Part shown: piece after piece, positions 61,681 to 64,000 of the stretch
Numbering within the stretch: the stretch's first letter is position 1
Layout: each line of letters opens with the position of its first letter
Assembly (NCBI GenBank): GCA_026874595.1
Contig: CM049322.1
Location: 9,596,400-9,660,399, forward strand
Length of the DNA: 64,000 bases
Reading direction: 5' to 3'
Origin: Sipunculus nudus
Taxonomy: Eukaryota; Annelida; Sipuncula; Golfingiida; Sipunculidae
Position numbers and translations under genes: made by a program
The notes under the pieces: generated by a model
Database searches by the model: none
The model's input: the letters and a program-made list of their open reading frames with translations, nothing else
What the model was told of the DNA's origin: nothing

Positions 61681-63880
61681 GTCCTTAAATCCTTAAATAT
61701 AGGCATATTTTCTTTATTTTCACTGTTTATGTATCTTCATTACAAAAATATATATTTCATTAGGACACAGGACTTCCTGGCAACTTGTGGGTGGTCAGCA
61801 AGATTTTCTTGATCTTACTAAACATCAGACAAGGTCAAATCACTTTCACCATTCACTGATAATTCCTTAACAACATGTCAGATACAAAGTCTCTTCACTT
61901 TTGTCATTATTCGGGCAATAAATTTCTTTGACATGGGGGACATTTGATGTGGTCCGATTTTGACCATCTGGTATGCGAAGGGAACTAGCTGGGCCAGTCT
62001 GGACCAGAACATGGTTTATATCTGACCACTGGTCATCTGTCACATCAAGGTGACAAGCTGGTGGTCTTGTGGGGTGAGGACAGTAACATGATGATAATGG
62101 GAGTGACCGTGTTTGGACATAAGAGCACTATACTGTTCCCCTCTCCCTTGTGAGATACTCTGCCAAAGCATCAGTCAGCACAGCTAGCCTATACAGCTTG
62201 TGGACAGACTGTCTCTCTCAGTTGTGCAAACATACACTGATGCCTGTAGCATCATCACAGACTAGAGAGTACTCTATAGAGCTCATATCTCTGCCAGGAT
62301 GAATGAATCTGAATTCTCCCAAGATCTACACCAATAATCCACCGCCTGATGTTCCACCCGTATGAAAAGTTTCATGGATATGGCTTCAGTAAATTATGTA
62401 TAATTCTGCTGACAATCAAACAGACCCAGGAGAAAACATACACTCCATTCCAAAGGTAACTTATTAAGTTAATTGCACTGGGTGATAAAATAATCAGCCT
62501 TAATTCATATTCACCCAAAAATTTTGAATTTTTGAGGATTATGTAAAGAGGGACCAAGAACTCAGGTTTATTTAAGCTATAATATTATTTGTAAATATTA
62601 ATTGTTTTTCCATGTCCTACAAGCATGCAGTCTCCCTGTTCCCATTCTATCAGCTAGTACTACATGTGTGAGAACCACATCATTTTATTGTCTAGTACAA
62701 GCATTTAATACACTTTAATGTCTGTCTCCCAGCAATAAATGACATGTCAGAACAGTTTTCCCATAAGTCACTGCAGCTAGCCAGCTGGCTGAAGCTGTCA
62801 GTTAATGAAGTCTGACCGCTCAGCTTGACCAGTGGTCAGCTGGTGTGGTCAGTCATGGACTACAAAGCACTGGCTTAATGTCACCGCCCTAATAACAACT
62901 CTACCAAAATACCACAGATACTTAAAGAAATTTATTGTAGCACATTCCTACCCCTCCCACTCAACTGGGTGGAGAGGTGATTATATGAAGAAAAGGTGTA
63001 GGGTACCAATCTACAGTGAATCCTGACCACATGATGACAGATATATAATCATCTACTATCATATTACAGGTCACCCTAGAGGGCAGAATGAATAACTTCC
63101 CATTACCCTAACCACAGAGATGCCTAATGCTGACTAAATAGGGCACCAACCCAAGTTACCCTGACACCATGTGCCATGACCAAAAGAGTATTACATTTTT
63201 TTATACTCATATACTTGTATTTTTTTTTAATAGCTTTGTTCCTTTTAACAAGATATGTGTTGTTAGTCTTCTTATAGAATTATGATTGAATCATCTGTGA
63301 GAATAGACCATGGCTAAGCTTGTAATATTTCAAATGCAGCTGGTAAATAAAATTTGGTATTTGTATTTTTGTATTTTATATCCTGTACGTGATATTGCTG
63401 AAAGTTTTTCTTTTCTAATAAAGGTCAAGGATTATGTTCTTAAACTATGAAACTTCTATACAAAAACCTATCAATAATGAAACATTTAAATATTATAACC
63501 CAAAAATGTTATGCAATTCATCATGCCAACTTCCAGTAAATGTATTTTGATCATCACATTAGCTAGACAGGTATCATAATTGATGTAAAAGGTGACCATC
63601 CAAAACTAAAAGTGTCAAGGCTACACTACGTCATTTTGTATTTGATTATGAAAATACATATACAATATGAAAGGAATAGGACACATAATGAGGAAAGTTG
63701 TATGATTTTTTGGAATAAATGCCTTAATGAATGGGTAGTTGAAAAAGTAGTTGAAATGGTCTCTAGCTCTACAAAATGATAGTTATCAATGTGAACTGGT
63801 GGGTAGGTACAGCAATGTGTTTGTGACACAGTGGATTGCTTCATTTTTGTGATGGTTTCACATTTGCAATATTTTCAACA
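61681..63880. other. Non-coding stretch
   Basis: Less AT-rich patches rich in CTGGTCAG/CTGACCA words lie at 61960-62240 and 62760-62870, with no consistent open frame. No gene is recognised. Confidence 0.55.
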
Positions 63881-64000
63881 AGGCCCAAGAAAATGGTATG
63901 GTTGTCAAATACCTTTTTTCAGAAACCAGTGCGGGCGGGCGATATTTTATATTTAACCTTTTTTGTATGTTTTGATAAAATGTCATATGATCAGGGAAAA
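63881..64000. repeat. Dispersed repeat, copy 2, cut by the window edge
   Basis: Same orientation as 13758-13876, beginning AGGCCCAAGAAAATGG and ending TGTCATATGATCAGGGAAAA at the last base. It differs by a GCGGGCGGGCG insertion-like stretch near 63931-63941. The element probably continues past the window. Confidence 0.7.

Noticed and set aside
61238-61696. 152-codon frame rich in Leu, Ser and Phe
   Set aside because: It lies in a pyrimidine-rich low-complexity tract, which makes stop-free hydrophobic frames by composition.
1-64000. CRISPR arrays, bacterial operons, rRNA genes or complete retroelements
   Set aside because: No spaced direct repeats with unique spacers, no dense long ORFs with ribosome binding sites, no rRNA-like tracts and no reverse transcriptase or integrase frames were seen.

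Overview
This is an AT-rich, intron- and repeat-dominated stretch of an animal nuclear genome. It has long non-coding tracts, GT-AG splice signals, microsatellites, tRNA-derived SINE relics, MITEs, Helitrons and no operon-like gene packing. The repeats include GTGGTCTTAT-type MITEs with CAGTG(G/A)AACC ends, GGAC-rich satellites next to AGCTCAG/CTGAGCT palindromes, and AAGGTCA-rich tracts. Their style suggests a marine invertebrate, most likely a lophotrochozoan such as a mollusc. That placement is an inference from repeat style, not a proven assignment.

Only one protein-coding segment is well supported: a 255-bp, phase 1-1 exon on the minus strand (19349-19603) encoding one Ig-like domain. 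It has a textbook acceptor and donor. Most of the window is therefore probably intron of that minus-strand gene, or intergenic DNA around it. A few other short open segments have splice-like borders (20915-20974, 29262-29340, 34510-34588, 54321-54496), but they are only candidates. Most of the many 60-140 codon open frames are expected by chance in 64 kb of AT-rich DNA.

Layout: 1-540 is a 23-bp minisatellite with a 303-bp higher-order duplication, with related fragments and a perfect 30-bp inverted repeat at 1.6-1.95 kb. 2-19 kb is mostly featureless intronic or intergenic sequence, with an ATGCAAAT cluster (5.2-5.4 kb), a TGACCTTGA cluster (7.35-7.54 kb), a frameshifted coding-like relic (9.66-9.95 kb) and one copy of a repeat that recurs at the right edge (13.8 kb). 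The Ig exon lies at 19.35-19.6 kb. 24-32 kb is rich in mobile elements: an (AT)n tract, a 434-bp TA-flanked MITE with CpG-rich arms, two members of a GTGGTCTT-type MITE family, a 1146-bp non-autonomous Helitron, and a 77-bp miniature Helitron nested inside one of the MITEs. 35.0-36.75 kb is bounded by 30-bp inverted repeats and has a CpG-rich core. 45-64 kb holds three SINE relics, a possible terminal exon, a 673-bp tandem repeat ending in a GGAC satellite and a palindrome, a young 201-bp tandem duplication, CT-rich low-complexity DNA, and the second copy of the 13.8-kb repeat.

The most notable find is the Helitron pair. A 1.15-kb element with intact TC/CTAG ends carries 280-bp internal repeats and five copies of a 12-bp palindrome. 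A 77-bp relative keeps little more than the two termini.
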